From Gammaproteobacteria bacterium (GTDB taxonomy: Bacteria > Pseudomonadota > Gammaproteobacteria > Steroidobacterales > Rariloculaceae), in NCBI GenBank assembly GCA_022820625.1, contig JAJEFE010000141.1, positions 1 to 64,000 of the forward strand: a DNA stretch of 64,000 bases, in the 5' to 3' direction. Below the pieces are notes generated by a model. That model saw only the letters and a program-made list of their open reading frames with translations. It was not told where the DNA came from and did no database searches. Shown piece by piece: positions 7,816 through 16,752 of this stretch (the stretch's first letter is position 1; each line of letters starts with the position of its first letter). Both the position numbers and the translations under genes were made by a program.

Positions 7816-9558
7816 ATGAAAGCAATTCGCGCAGTGGTTCTGACGGCCGTATTCTCTCTTGCCGCCTGCGGACCGCAACCGCCTCCTCCCGAACCCGGCA
7901 CGGCATCGCCCGAACCCGAAACGGCATCGCCCGTACAACCGAATTTTCTGCTCATCGTCGCCGATGACCTGGGCTATACCGACATCGGCGCGTACGGCGG
8001 CGAAATCCGAACGCCGGTCCTGGACGATCTGGCATCGCGGTCCGTGACGTTCACGAATTTTCACGTCCTGCCCATGTGTGCGCCGACCCGCGCGATGCTG
8101 CTCGCGGGAACCGACCACCATGTCGCCGGGCTTGGCTCCATGTTCCCGCACAATTGGTTCTCGGGTCTGGAAGAAGGTCAACCCGGCTACGAGACCTTCC
8201 TTTCCCAGCGGGTGGCATCGCTGCCGGAACGCCTTGCCGAAGTGGGTTACCGCTCCTACATGGCCGGCAAGTGGCACCTTGGCCCCGACCCCGGGCAATG
8301 GCCCGTCGACCGCGGGTTCGACCGCTCGTTCGCGCTGCTGCCGGGCTCGGACAGCCACATGGTCATTCCCGAACGTCGGTACGTGGAAGACGGCGAATGG
8401 GTCGAACCGACGCAGGAAGGTTTCTATTCCACCCGCGCGCATACCGACAAGCTCATCGGATTCATCGACGAAAATCACGGCGACGGACGGCCCTTTTTCG
8501 TCTTCGCCGCCTACACGTCTCCCCACTGGCCGCTGCAGGTCCCGCCCGACTTCATCGACCGGTACGCCGGCGTCTACGACGATGGGTACGACGCGCTGCG
8601 CGTCGCGCGCATGGAGCGGGCCGAGGCGCTCGGCGTCATCCCGGAAACCGACGCAGGCGACTTCGAGCCCCTCGGGCCGGCCTGGGACGAGCTGAACGCC
8701 GAGACCCAGGCCCACTACGCCCGGCGCATGGAAATCTACGCCGCCATGGTGGAGAACCTGGATTATCACGTGGGCCGGCTGATCGACCACCTGGAAGACA
8801 TCGGCGAACTGGAAAACACCGTCATTCTGTTCATGTCGGATAACGGCGCGGCAACCGAGAACATGGAGTACAGCCCCACCTTTTCCCAGCGAATCGAGCG
8901 GGATAACAGCGACAATTCCCTGGAGAACCTGGGCGCGGCCAATTCCTACATCAGCTACGGTGCGAGCTGGGCCCAGGCGGCCACGGCGCCCTTCAGCCGC
9001 TTCAAGGGGTACGCGACCGAAGGCGGGACCCTGGTGCCCGCGTTCATCCTCCGCGGTGACGGGACGAATCCCGCAGGGCTCGACGGCCAGTACCTCGGCG
9101 CCATCGATATCGCTCCGACCCTGCTGGAGCTTGCGGGCGCGTCCATCGACAGCACCTCGGTCCAGGGCCGTGAAGTGGCCGCCATTACCGGCCGATCCTT
9201 TGCCGGCGTGCTCGGCGCCGATTCGGCTCCGGTCTATTCGGAAGACCACGTCTTCGCGACTGAATTGCACGGCAGCCGCTGGGTGCGCCAGGGGCGCTAC
9301 AAGCTGATTTGGGAGCAGCCTGCCGTCAACACCTGGTGGCCGTTCGAGGTTCCGGAGAGCTGGTATCGCTGGCAGCTCTACGATCTGCAGACCGACCCCG
9401 GAGAACGAACTGACATCAGCGCGGAACATCCGGAAGTGATGGACCGGCTGATCGCGGCGTGGGAGGACTACGCCGACACCAACCAGGTGGTGCGCGAGGT
9501 GCGGATCAATCAATTCGAACGATGGCAGGTACTTCCCGAAAACTACCCGAACCGGTGA
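7816..9558 (+). CDS. Arylsulfatase-family lipoprotein (type I sulfatase)
   Basis: A 581-residue sulfatase. The start at 7816 yields a lipoprotein signal with lipobox SLAAC (Cys18), then a Pro-rich linker with the repeated segment TASPEPETASP. The core begins with LLIVADDLGY, whose Asp pair binds calcium. The active-site motif is C88-A-P-T-R followed by AMLLAG, matching the CxPxR formylglycine signal. GKWHLG and the later DNG motif complete the site. The protein should hydrolyse organic sulfate esters in the periplasm and needs formylglycine maturation encoded elsewhere. Its TGA overlaps a GTG of the next gene, tying it to a TRAP transporter that may take up the desulfated product. Confidence 0.95.
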   Translation: MKAIRAVVLTAVFSLAACGPQPPPPEPGTASPEPETASPVQPNFLLIVADDLGYTDIGAYGGEIRTPVLDDLASRSVTFTNFHVLPMCAPTRAMLLAGTDHHVAGLGSMFPHNWFSGLEEGQPGYETFLSQRVASLPERLAEVGYRSYMAGKWHLGPDPGQWPVDRGFDRSFALLPGSDSHMVIPERRYVEDGEWVEPTQEGFYSTRAHTDKLIGFIDENHGDGRPFFVFAAYTSPHWPLQVPPDFIDRYAGVYDDGYDALRVARMERAEALGVIPETDAGDFEPLGPAWDELNAETQAHYARRMEIYAAMVENLDYHVGRLIDHLEDIGELENTVILFMSDNGAATENMEYSPTFSQRIERDNSDNSLENLGAANSYISYGASWAQAATAPFSRFKGYATEGGTLVPAFILRGDGTNPAGLDGQYLGAIDIAPTLLELAGASIDSTSVQGREVAAITGRSFAGVLGADSAPVYSEDHVFATELHGSRWVRQGRYKLIWEQPAVNTWWPFEVPESWYRWQLYDLQTDPGERTDISAEHPEVMDRLIAAWEDYADTNQVVREVRINQFERWQVLPENYPNR

Positions 9559-10685
9559 CGGCGTCCAGGCGCCCGCGGATCGCGGCTGCCAGCCGGGTAG
9601 CCGGTCCCGGCGCCATCCGGGGCTCAGGCCGCGGCCTGCTTGCCGTCACGGTCTGCGTTGTGACGCTGGCGCTGCCGGCGTGGGGCGAAACCTGGCGCCT
9701 GACCGCGGGAGGCCCCCAGTCCGCCAGCCTCCCCTGGATCGGCATCATCGGCACCCTGGTGGTACCGGAGTCCAACGTCCGGCTGGAAGCCATGGGCAGC
9801 GAGCACCGCATCGTCTGGCGCCAAGCCTACGGCGGCTCCCTCTACAAGTGGCAGAACTCGCTGGAGGCCATCGAGATCGGCCTGACCGACATCGGCTGGG
9901 TGGGCGCGCTGTGGGAAACATCGAAGATGCCGCTGCAGAACGTGACCTACTACACGCCCTTCGTCACGGACGATCTCCGGCTGCTGCTGGACCTCTTCAA
10001 CGACCTCCACGAGACGTTGCCCGCACTGGCCGACGCGTGGGAGGAACAGAACCAGATCCTGCTGGGCGCCAGCGGAGTCGACACCTATCACCTCATGTCG
10101 ACGTTTCCGGCGACGCGGGTGGAAGACCTGCAGGGCCGGAAAATTCTGGCTCCGGGACCCTCGGCGACGTGGCTCGAAGGCACCGGCGCCGTGCCGGTCA
10201 ACGGTGGGCTTTCGACCTACTACACGCAGATCAGTACCGGCGTCGCCGACGGCGTGCTGACCATTCTCAGCGGCGCCTATCCGTACCGGATCCACGAAGT
10301 GGCGCCGTACATCACCCTGGTGGGTATCGGCGCCCAGTTCAACGGCGGCGTGGCCATCAACAGGGATACCTGGGAGCGCCTGCCGGCCGATGTGCAGGCC
10401 GTCATGTCAGAGCTTGGCCGCGACTACAGCCACGCTCTGGCGGACGAGGTGAACCGGCGCTACGAGGAGGCGCTCGCGGCGGTCCGACGCGAAGGCGCGC
10501 AGGTCACCACCCTGCCGGACGCCGAGAAGCGCAGGTGGATCGACGGGCTGCCGGACATTGCCGGTCAGTGGGTACGGTCCGCCGAGGCCCGGGGGCATCC
10601 CGCGGGCGAAACCCTGCGTGCCTACCTGGCGGCCCTGCGCGCCCGCGGCGGGGAGCCGCTGCGCAATTGGGACGAGCCGCGCTGA
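9555..10685 (+). CDS. dctP: TRAP transporter periplasmic binding protein, DctP family (second copy)
   Basis: A 376-residue receptor related throughout to the one at 4039-5139; both end in a similar segment (LPDIAGQWV here, LPNMAQEWA there). The GTG at 9555 is chosen because it forms a GTGA overlap with the sulfatase stop and gives a clear signal peptide (LAVTVCVVTLALPAWGE); an ATG at 9522 is the alternative. The periplasmic domain has the paired substrate-contact regions of DctP proteins (EDLQGRKILAPG and a late INRDTWERLPADVQ helix). It probably binds the product of the neighbouring sulfatase, an inference from gene order. Confidence 0.9.
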   Translation: MTASRRPRIAAASRVAGPGAIRGSGRGLLAVTVCVVTLALPAWGETWRLTAGGPQSASLPWIGIIGTLVVPESNVRLEAMGSEHRIVWRQAYGGSLYKWQNSLEAIEIGLTDIGWVGALWETSKMPLQNVTYYTPFVTDDLRLLLDLFNDLHETLPALADAWEEQNQILLGASGVDTYHLMSTFPATRVEDLQGRKILAPGPSATWLEGTGAVPVNGGLSTYYTQISTGVADGVLTILSGAYPYRIHEVAPYITLVGIGAQFNGGVAINRDTWERLPADVQAVMSELGRDYSHALADEVNRRYEEALAAVRREGAQVTTLPDAEKRRWIDGLPDIAGQWVRSAEARGHPAGETLRAYLAALRARGGEPLRNWDEPR

Positions 10686-10788
10686 ACGCTTCCGCGGCGA
10701 TATTCGGCAAGCTCCTCCAATGGACGACCGGCGGATGAACACGGTGGCTGCGATCTTTCGCAGGCTCATCCAGTGGATGAACGGCGCC
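10683..10788 (+). repeat. Imperfect 53-bp tandem duplication at a gene start
   Basis: Bases 10683-10735 and 10736-10788 align without gaps at roughly two thirds identity. Translated in their own frames, the first copy reads NASAAIFGKLLQWTTGG and the second, which is the true start of the fused TRAP permease, reads NTVAAIFRRLIQWMNGA. The first copy begins inside the stop codon of dctP and ends at the permease start codon. It looks like an old duplication of the permease N-terminus in which the upstream copy decayed. Confidence 0.6.
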
Positions 10789-12624
10789 GGCGTGGTCTGG
10801 GTGTTCGCGCTGACGTTCCTGATCTGCGCGGACATAACGGGGCGCACGCTTTTCGACCGCCCGCTTCAGGCCGTGCCCGAGATCGTCGCCCTGTCGCTGA
10901 TCGCCTGTGTCTTCCTGCAACTGGCATTCGCCGTGGACGGCGGACGGCTGACGCGGGCCGACATCCTGCTGAGCCAGATACGGCGGCGCAACGCCGGGAT
11001 GGCGGCCGGCCTCGAACGGTTCTTCGCCATCGCCGGTGCGCTGGTGCTGCTGGCCATGACGGCCGGGGCCTGGCCGGACTTCCTGCGGGCGTTTCGCACG
11101 AGCGAATTTGTCGGCGTGGAAGGGATTTACACACTGCCCATCACGCCCATCAAGTTCATCGTAGTGCTGGGGGCCGCAACCGCGGCGTTGAGCTTCTTGT
11201 CCTTCCTGGTCCGACGGCCCGAGGAGCGATCGCGCACCGGCGGCACGTGGTCTACTGCCGCGATTGCCATGGCGGTCGCCGCGGCGGTCGCGGCGGCGGC
11301 CTGGAGCCTCCAACTCAGCGACCGGGCCATCGGCGCCCTCGCCATTTTCACGGTACTGACCTTCATCGCGCTGGGCATGCCCATCGCCATCGCCCTGCTC
11401 GGGGTCGGGTTCGCCGGACTCGGCCTTCTCAAGCGCGACTTCGGTATCGCCACCGACACGCTGTCGCTGGCGGCACAGGGCACTATCTCGGAATACGTCT
11501 TCGCCACGGTTCCGCTGTTCGTACTGATGGGACTCTTCGTGAGCGTCTCGGCGATCGGGCGGGACAGCTTCAGGGCGGCGCAGCAGGTCTTTGGCCGGAT
11601 CCGCGGAGGGCTGGGCGTCGCCACGGTCGCCGCGAACTCGGTGTTTGCCGCGATCACCGGCATCTCCATCGCCTCGGCCGCCATCTTCTCCAAGATCGCC
11701 GTCCCGGAAATGGTCGAGCGCGGCTATACGCCGAAGTTCGCCGTGGGATTGACCGCCGGCTCGTCCGTGCTCGGCATGCTGATACCGCCCAGCCTGCTGC
11801 TGATCATCTACGGGGTGATCGCGGAGGTGTCCATCGGCGGACTGTTTCTCGCCGCCATCGTGCCGGGGGTGATCCTGGCCGCCGCGTTTGCCATCGCCGT
11901 GCTCGTCATGGCGCGGTTCTGGCCGGGCTTCGTGGGGCACATCCAACCCGGAGAAGCGAGCGGTCTGGGGTCGGGGCGATGGGATTCGCTGCTCGCCGTA
12001 TTCCCGGTTGCAGCCCTCATCCTGCTCGTTCTCGGCGGCATCTACGGCGGCATCTTCACGCCCACGGAGGCCGGCGCCGCCGGCGCTTTCGCGGCCCTGT
12101 GCATCGCCCTCCTGCGCCGGCGGTTGACATGGCCCGGCCTGTGGGACGTCATGCGGGAGACGGGCCAGGTCACGGTCACCATCCTGTTCCTCATCATCAG
12201 CGCCAGCACCTTCAGCCGCATGCTGGCGCTGACGGGGCTGCCGAGTGACATGGCCGGCTACCTTGCCGGACTGGGACTGGGACTGGCGGGATTCCTGAGC
12301 GGGTACCTGGTGCTGTTGATCGTGCTCGGCACCGTGCTGGATTCCACGTCGATCCTGCTTATCCTGCTGCCGCTCGCGCTGCCGGTGGTCACCGAACTGG
12401 GCGGCAACCTGATCTGGTTCGGCGTGGTCACGGTCATCGGCGTGGAGATCGGCCTGATGACGCCGCCGCTCGGACTGAGCGTCTACGTGATCAAGTCCAG
12501 CCTGAACGATCCCGACATCAGCCTGGGCGCGATATTCGCGGGATCCTTCCCGTTCGTGGTCATCACCTTCGTGGTGACGGTCTTGCTGATGGCCTTCCCG
12601 GGGTTGAGCCTGCTGTTCCTGTAG
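10735..12624 (+). CDS. Fused TRAP small/large permease (DctQ-DctM)
   Basis: A 629-residue membrane protein. Residues 1 to about 165 are DctQ-like (four helices, GRTLFDRPLQAVPEIVALS). A helix-rich linker follows, and the rest is DctM-like with GMLIPPSLLLIIYG, GGIYGGIFTPTEAGAAG and MTPPLGLSVYVIK, almost the same landmarks as the separate DctM at 2172-3491. Fused QM permeases are known in TRAP systems, while the neighbouring operon keeps the subunits apart. An in-frame ATG at 10720 is an alternative start. It works with the binding protein just upstream. A GC-rich hairpin follows its stop. Confidence 0.93.
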   Translation: MNTVAAIFRRLIQWMNGAGVVWVFALTFLICADITGRTLFDRPLQAVPEIVALSLIACVFLQLAFAVDGGRLTRADILLSQIRRRNAGMAAGLERFFAIAGALVLLAMTAGAWPDFLRAFRTSEFVGVEGIYTLPITPIKFIVVLGAATAALSFLSFLVRRPEERSRTGGTWSTAAIAMAVAAAVAAAAWSLQLSDRAIGALAIFTVLTFIALGMPIAIALLGVGFAGLGLLKRDFGIATDTLSLAAQGTISEYVFATVPLFVLMGLFVSVSAIGRDSFRAAQQVFGRIRGGLGVATVAANSVFAAITGISIASAAIFSKIAVPEMVERGYTPKFAVGLTAGSSVLGMLIPPSLLLIIYGVIAEVSIGGLFLAAIVPGVILAAAFAIAVLVMARFWPGFVGHIQPGEASGLGSGRWDSLLAVFPVAALILLVLGGIYGGIFTPTEAGAAGAFAALCIALLRRRLTWPGLWDVMRETGQVTVTILFLIISASTFSRMLALTGLPSDMAGYLAGLGLGLAGFLSGYLVLLIVLGTVLDSTSILLILLPLALPVVTELGGNLIWFGVVTVIGVEIGLMTPPLGLSVYVIKSSLNDPDISLGAIFAGSFPFVVITFVVTVLLMAFPGLSLLFL

Positions 12625-12631
12625 TCAGGAG

Positions 12632-13024
12632 TCAGGGACCGACTGCGGTCCCGTCTTCGTGTGTCAGCGAATCCCAGCCGATGGTGTTGGAACCATCTCG
12701 TGAGGGGTTCCCCACGATGGTCAATCTCGTTCCCGGCAGAATGGTTTCGTCGGTCCAGCCACGGCGGAACAGGACGTTGCGCCCGCCGCCCTCCGCCATC
12801 CACTCCTCGACCTCACCGTCTTCATTGGTGACTTCGAGATAGATTCGCGTGTGCGGATTCTGAAACCACCACTCGGTGACGACGCCCTCGATGGTGACGG
12901 TCTCGTCGATGTCGAAGTGGGCCGCGAAGGAATGGTGAGCGGAAGCCTGGCCAACCAGAAGTAGCAGAACGGCCGCCAGGAGAGCGGTGAGACCACTTCG
13001 TATTCTGTCTGTGTTGTCAATCAT
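12632..13024 (-). CDS. DUF6152-type secreted protein (N module alone)
   Basis: A 130-residue exported protein. The ATG at 13024 overlaps the previous stop as ATGA. The signal peptide ends GQASA and the mature chain would start HHSFAAHFD. Family landmarks are TIEGVVTEWWFQNPH, with the NPH histidine 28 residues after the first His, and FRRGWTDETI. It is predicted to be a small beta-rich periplasmic protein. It is the third gene in a C, N+C, N series downstream of a TAXI transporter. Its function is unknown; the N-terminal His pair suggests a metal site, which is inference. Confidence 0.8.
   Translation of the reverse strand: MIDNTDRIRSGLTALLAAVLLLLVGQASAHHSFAAHFDIDETVTIEGVVTEWWFQNPHTRIYLEVTNEDGEVEEWMAEGGGRNVLFRRGWTDETILPGTRLTIVGNPSRDGSNTIGWDSLTHEDGTAVGP
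12635..12652 (+). terminator. Candidate terminator hairpin after dctQM
   Basis: A perfect 7-bp stem (GGGACCG with CGGTCCC) and a 4-base loop start 11 bases after the dctQM stop, between convergent genes. The hairpin also covers the last codons of the convergent minus-strand gene. The following bases (GTCTTCG) contain only a weak T-rich stretch, so termination efficiency is uncertain. Confidence 0.4.
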
Positions 13025-14058
13025 CGGTTTGAAAGCTCCGGTGTGCAGTCGTAGCTGCTGACGGAATACAGCGACGGCATGTAGTAGTTGGTGCCCGAAA
13101 ACGGCTCGGTAAAGTACTCTGGATCCTCGGCGGTCCAATCCAGCGTAATCGACATCTCATCGGGTTCCACGGTCAGCCGCTCCGTCACATGCAGCGCCGC
13201 GCTATGGAGGATTCCCGGGTGGGGCGTCAACACGCCAGGGGCAAACCCGATCGTGTCGATCACCAGCGTGGAGCCTTCGTACCAGCCGATGGAATGCCCG
13301 TACGGTTGCGGGACCGGCGACGGTTCATGTTCCCGGGCCAGACGAATGGTCCGCACGGTGTCCATGTACTCGTGGCGGATCACCACGCGATCCTCGTGCT
13401 GCTCGATGTCCGTGGGCGTACCGGGCTCGCTCCAGGCGCGGGTGATGCTGGAGGCGCTGCATTCGAAGGACGGATCGTCGAACCGCTCGTCATAACCTTC
13501 GGCGGCCTCAAGGCCCGCGGGCGTGAGACGGTCGGCGCCGGGCCGTGCCGAACCGGGGCCGGGGCCGCGTTGCCCGCGACTTCTGTCGCGCATCCAGGGA
13601 CCGGCCAGATTGGGAATGCCCCCATCGAGAAATGCCGCCCTGGGCGCGTCGCCCGTCGCGGACTCGGGGGGCGGCACGACCGCGCCGGAGCGGGCGATGG
13701 CGGTTCCGTCGGTCAACTCCGCAGAGGTGAAGGAGCAACCCAGCGGATCGCGCCGTGCCGCGATGCCCTGGACGGTCACCACCTGACCGACGGTAAATCG
13801 ATCCTCGGTCCACCCCTGCCGCCGCAGCGTGTTGGCAGTCTGCATCTCGCAGGCCCAGACCACCGGCTCGCCGCTCTCGTTCTCCGCGCGGATGTGCAGG
13901 AATGCGTGGGGATTGACGAATTCGAATTCCTCCACCACGCCCTCGATGGTGATCGGCCGTTCCCGATCGTAGTGCGGCGCATTGGAGTGGTGGGCACCGG
14001 CCGTGGCCCATGCAAACCAGAGTGCCGCCCCGCTTGATAGGACGAAGATTTTTCTCAT
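13021..14058 (-). CDS. Secreted protein with DUF6152-type N module and C module
   Basis: A 345-residue exported protein. ATG 14058 is favoured because GGAGGAG lies 10 bases upstream; a GTG at 14067 sits almost on that site. After a signal peptide ending TAGA the chain starts HHSNAPHYD, followed by FEFVNPH and LRRQGWTEDRF. The second half is the C module: a GPW motif, FECSAS, GHSIGWYEGSTLV and a C-terminal YDC. The C-module motifs match the stand-alone protein encoded just upstream, so the domains probably act together. No enzymatic motif is recognised. Confidence 0.8.
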   Translation of the reverse strand: MRKIFVLSSGAALWFAWATAGAHHSNAPHYDRERPITIEGVVEEFEFVNPHAFLHIRAENESGEPVVWACEMQTANTLRRQGWTEDRFTVGQVVTVQGIAARRDPLGCSFTSAELTDGTAIARSGAVVPPPESATGDAPRAAFLDGGIPNLAGPWMRDRSRGQRGPGPGSARPGADRLTPAGLEAAEGYDERFDDPSFECSASSITRAWSEPGTPTDIEQHEDRVVIRHEYMDTVRTIRLAREHEPSPVPQPYGHSIGWYEGSTLVIDTIGFAPGVLTPHPGILHSAALHVTERLTVEPDEMSITLDWTAEDPEYFTEPFSGTNYYMPSLYSVSSYDCTPELSNR

Positions 14059-14140
14059 GATATGCACACTCCTCCGTGCGCCGTCGCGCCGGGGACTCGC
14101 GCGCTATCCAACCGGCAAGATGCGTAACGGTTGGATAGCG

Positions 14141-14851
14141 CTAGAGTCTCTCGCGCAGAATACAGTCAAACGTCAGCAATTCCTGATCGTAGGGATTCCA
14201 GGTTTTTTGCAGCCGCCAGGGCTCGCTCAACATCACCGGATCGGTCAACTCCAGGTCCATCACCAGTTGCCCCCGATCCGTCAGCGAAAAGGTTTCAAGC
14301 AAGCTCGCTCCATCGCCCGTCCAGAAGAACCCCCGGTTCATATTGAGACCCGGCGAGAAACCGGTGGTGCGTACGATCAGCCTTTCCTGGTCCAGTTCGC
14401 CCATGGAATGGCCCATCGGACTGGGTTCGTGCCCGTCCGGCGGCGGTGCATCCAGATGCACCAATCGCTCAACCTCCCATTCCTCGTAGCGAATGCTCAC
14501 GACATCGCCGCGATACTCGATTTCCACGGGATAGGGGCTGAGGACCTGCCTTACCAGTCCCGGCTGCTCGCAGCGCACGGCCGGATCGTCCGCCGGATCG
14601 AAATCCGCCATCAACGCCTGACCGTGTTCGTTCAGCGCGGGCGGCGATCCCGTGATGCCCAGGATGCCCATGCCCCCGGCCATACCCATTCCCGGAGGCT
14701 GGGACTCGCCGGGCAACAGCGGCACCGGCGCACCCTGCCACCAGATGCCCGTCAGGTCCACGGCCGCATCCTGGGCGACGGCCGGCGCGCCAACCAGGAG
14801 TGCGGCCATGACACCGGCGACTACCGGGCGGGTTCGGGGAAGATCGTTCAT
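14141..14851 (-). CDS. Secreted C-module protein
   Basis: A 236-residue exported protein with an excellent ribosome site (GGAGG, 5 bases before the ATG at 14851). After the signal peptide it begins with the DLTGIW motif. It continues through a Gly/Met-rich patch (PPGMGMAGGMGILG), CEQPGLVRQVLSPYP, GHSMGELDQERLIV and ends near FDCILRERL. The two conserved cysteines suggest a disulfide. It lies 28 bases downstream of the TAXI permease and 82 before a fused N+C protein, so all appear to be one operon. Possible roles are a ligand-binding or periplasmic helper protein; none is shown. Confidence 0.78.
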   Translation of the reverse strand: MNDLPRTRPVVAGVMAALLVGAPAVAQDAAVDLTGIWWQGAPVPLLPGESQPPGMGMAGGMGILGITGSPPALNEHGQALMADFDPADDPAVRCEQPGLVRQVLSPYPVEIEYRGDVVSIRYEEWEVERLVHLDAPPPDGHEPSPMGHSMGELDQERLIVRTTGFSPGLNMNRGFFWTGDGASLLETFSLTDRGQLVMDLELTDPVMLSEPWRLQKTWNPYDQELLTFDCILRERL

Positions 14852-14879
14852 TGCAGCCTCCAGTCTCCTCCCTGACAGT

Positions 14880-16736
14880 CTATACCAGTTCACCGGAGCG
14901 GCTGGCGAACCGGCTGTATAGCAACCACAGTCCCGCCGCGGCGAGGCCCATGAGATCCGTCATCCAGCCCTGGCCGAGCAACCCGATGCCGGCCAGCGCG
15001 ATCCACAGGCGCCCCACCAACGTGAGGTCGCCCCGCAAATACCCGACGATCGCTGCCGCCAGCAAGAACACGCCAAGTACGCCGGTTACCGCGGTGAATC
15101 CGATATCCAGAAATGATCCATCGGCGAGCAGCGCCGGCCCGAAGAAGAACGCGAACGGCAGCAGGTAGCAGACCAGGCCGTAGCGGAACGCCGTCCACCC
15201 GACCCGGTTGACGTCCGCGTCGGCGACTCCGGCGGCGACGTAGGATGCCAGCGCCACGGGCGGGGTTATGGTCGACACGCAGCCGAAGAAGAATACGAAC
15301 ATGTGCGCCGTCAGCAACGGAACGCCCATTTCTGCCAGCGCCGGAGCCACCACGGTGGCCAGAATCAGGTAGGCCGCCGTGGTCGGCAGACCCATGCCCA
15401 GGATGATGGCCGCCACCATGGTGAGCAGCAGGCCGATCAGGGGAATGCCTCCGGACATGGAAATGATGAAGATGGAGAGCTTGGATCCCAGACCCGTGAC
15501 GGACAGAATTCCCGAGATGATGCCGGCGGCGGCGCACGCTGCGGAAATCGGTACGGCGCTTCTGACGCCGGCGACGATGGCCCGGCCGATCTTCCTGAAC
15601 AGCTCCATCGAGAGCGCTCTCGTCCAGAGCAGGTGCAGTCCGAGCAGCAGCGCGATGGCGTAGAAGGAAGCCTTCACCGGCGAATAGCCGGCGATCATCA
15701 TGCCCACCAGGGCGATGAAGGGAACCACGTAGGGGACACCGCTCAGCAGCGTCTTCGACAGGCGCTCGCCGCCGGCTTCCGGCTCGGCCGGACGGATTCC
15801 GCTCTTCAACGCCTGCAGATGCACCACCACCAGCACCGAGACGAAGAACAGCAGCGCGGGCATCAGCCCCGCCTTCATGATGTTCACGTAGGGCGTGCCG
15901 ACGATCTCCGCCATGATGAAGGCCGCCGCGCCCATGACCGGCGGCATGATCTGCCCCCCGGTGGACACCACCGCCTCGATGGCCCCGGCCTGGTGCGGCC
16001 GATAGCCTTCCCGCTTCATCACCGGGATCGTGAATGAGCCGGTGACCGCGACGTTGCCCGCCGCCGAGCCGGAGATCATTCCCAGCAGCGTGCTGAAGAT
16101 GACCGCGGTCTTGGCCGAAGCGGCCGTCATGCCGCGCGTCAACACGTCGGAGAACCGGAAAAAGAAACCGCCCGCGCCGAATTCCGAGAGAAAGGCGCCG
16201 AAGATGGTGAACAGGATGATGTAGGTGGACGCTACTCCGATCGGAATTCCGTAGATGCCCTGGCCCGAGAGCGACAGGAACGAAATCACGCTCTCAAGAC
16301 GCACGCCCCGCCCGTACAGCACACCGGGCAGATACGGAGAGACCATGGGGTAGGCAAGAAACACCGCCGTGATCACGGCGAGGAAATTGCCGGTTGCCCG
16401 CCGGGCCGCCTCCACCACCAGGAGGATGATCATGACGCCCACCGCGATGTCCGTGGTCGTCGTGGCGCCACCGCTGAACGCGATGTCCTCCCAGCGGGCC
16501 AGCAGGTAGATGCCGGTGCCCATCGCCGCAAGAAAGAGCAGCGCAATCAACCAGAGGCCGCCACGCCGCCGACCCGACTTCGCGGAATCGCCGGCAAGCA
16601 AAAAGATCAGCCCCAGCATCACCGTCAGGTGAACGGCTCGCACGACCATGGTGGACAGCACCAGCAGCCCGGACACGTTGGCCAGGTGGAACAGCCCGAG
16701 CGCCAGGGCCAGCGCGCCGATCAACCGCGTGCGCAA
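14880..16736 (-). CDS. TRAP-TAXI fused permease (4TM/12TM type)
   Basis: A membrane protein of about 618 residues with some 16-18 hydrophobic helices, typical of the fused permeases that pair with TAXI binding proteins. Landmarks are GRGVRLESVISFLSLSGQGI, GSAAGNVAVTGSFTIPVMK, GGQIMPPVMGAAAFIMAE and LGMGLPTTAAYLI. The start is uncertain: no ATG lies at the right place, and a TTG at 16736 gives the full first helix, just after the stop of the binding-protein gene. An in-frame ATG at 16823 would overlap that gene by about 70 bases. It imports an unidentified organic acid. Confidence 0.9.
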   Translation of the reverse strand: MRTRLIGALALALGLFHLANVSGLLVLSTMVVRAVHLTVMLGLIFLLAGDSAKSGRRRGGLWLIALLFLAAMGTGIYLLARWEDIAFSGGATTTTDIAVGVMIILLVVEAARRATGNFLAVITAVFLAYPMVSPYLPGVLYGRGVRLESVISFLSLSGQGIYGIPIGVASTYIILFTIFGAFLSEFGAGGFFFRFSDVLTRGMTAASAKTAVIFSTLLGMISGSAAGNVAVTGSFTIPVMKREGYRPHQAGAIEAVVSTGGQIMPPVMGAAAFIMAEIVGTPYVNIMKAGLMPALLFFVSVLVVVHLQALKSGIRPAEPEAGGERLSKTLLSGVPYVVPFIALVGMMIAGYSPVKASFYAIALLLGLHLLWTRALSMELFRKIGRAIVAGVRSAVPISAACAAAGIISGILSVTGLGSKLSIFIISMSGGIPLIGLLLTMVAAIILGMGLPTTAAYLILATVVAPALAEMGVPLLTAHMFVFFFGCVSTITPPVALASYVAAGVADADVNRVGWTAFRYGLVCYLLPFAFFFGPALLADGSFLDIGFTAVTGVLGVFLLAAAIVGYLRGDLTLVGRLWIALAGIGLLGQGWMTDLMGLAAAGLWLLYSRFASRSGELV

Positions 16737-16752
16737 TGTGTCCAGGGGGCTG

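Noticed and set aside
14058-14067. GTG at 14067 as the start of the N+C protein
   Set aside because: The ribosome site GGAGGAG ends only one base before it, whereas the ATG at 14058 is correctly spaced.
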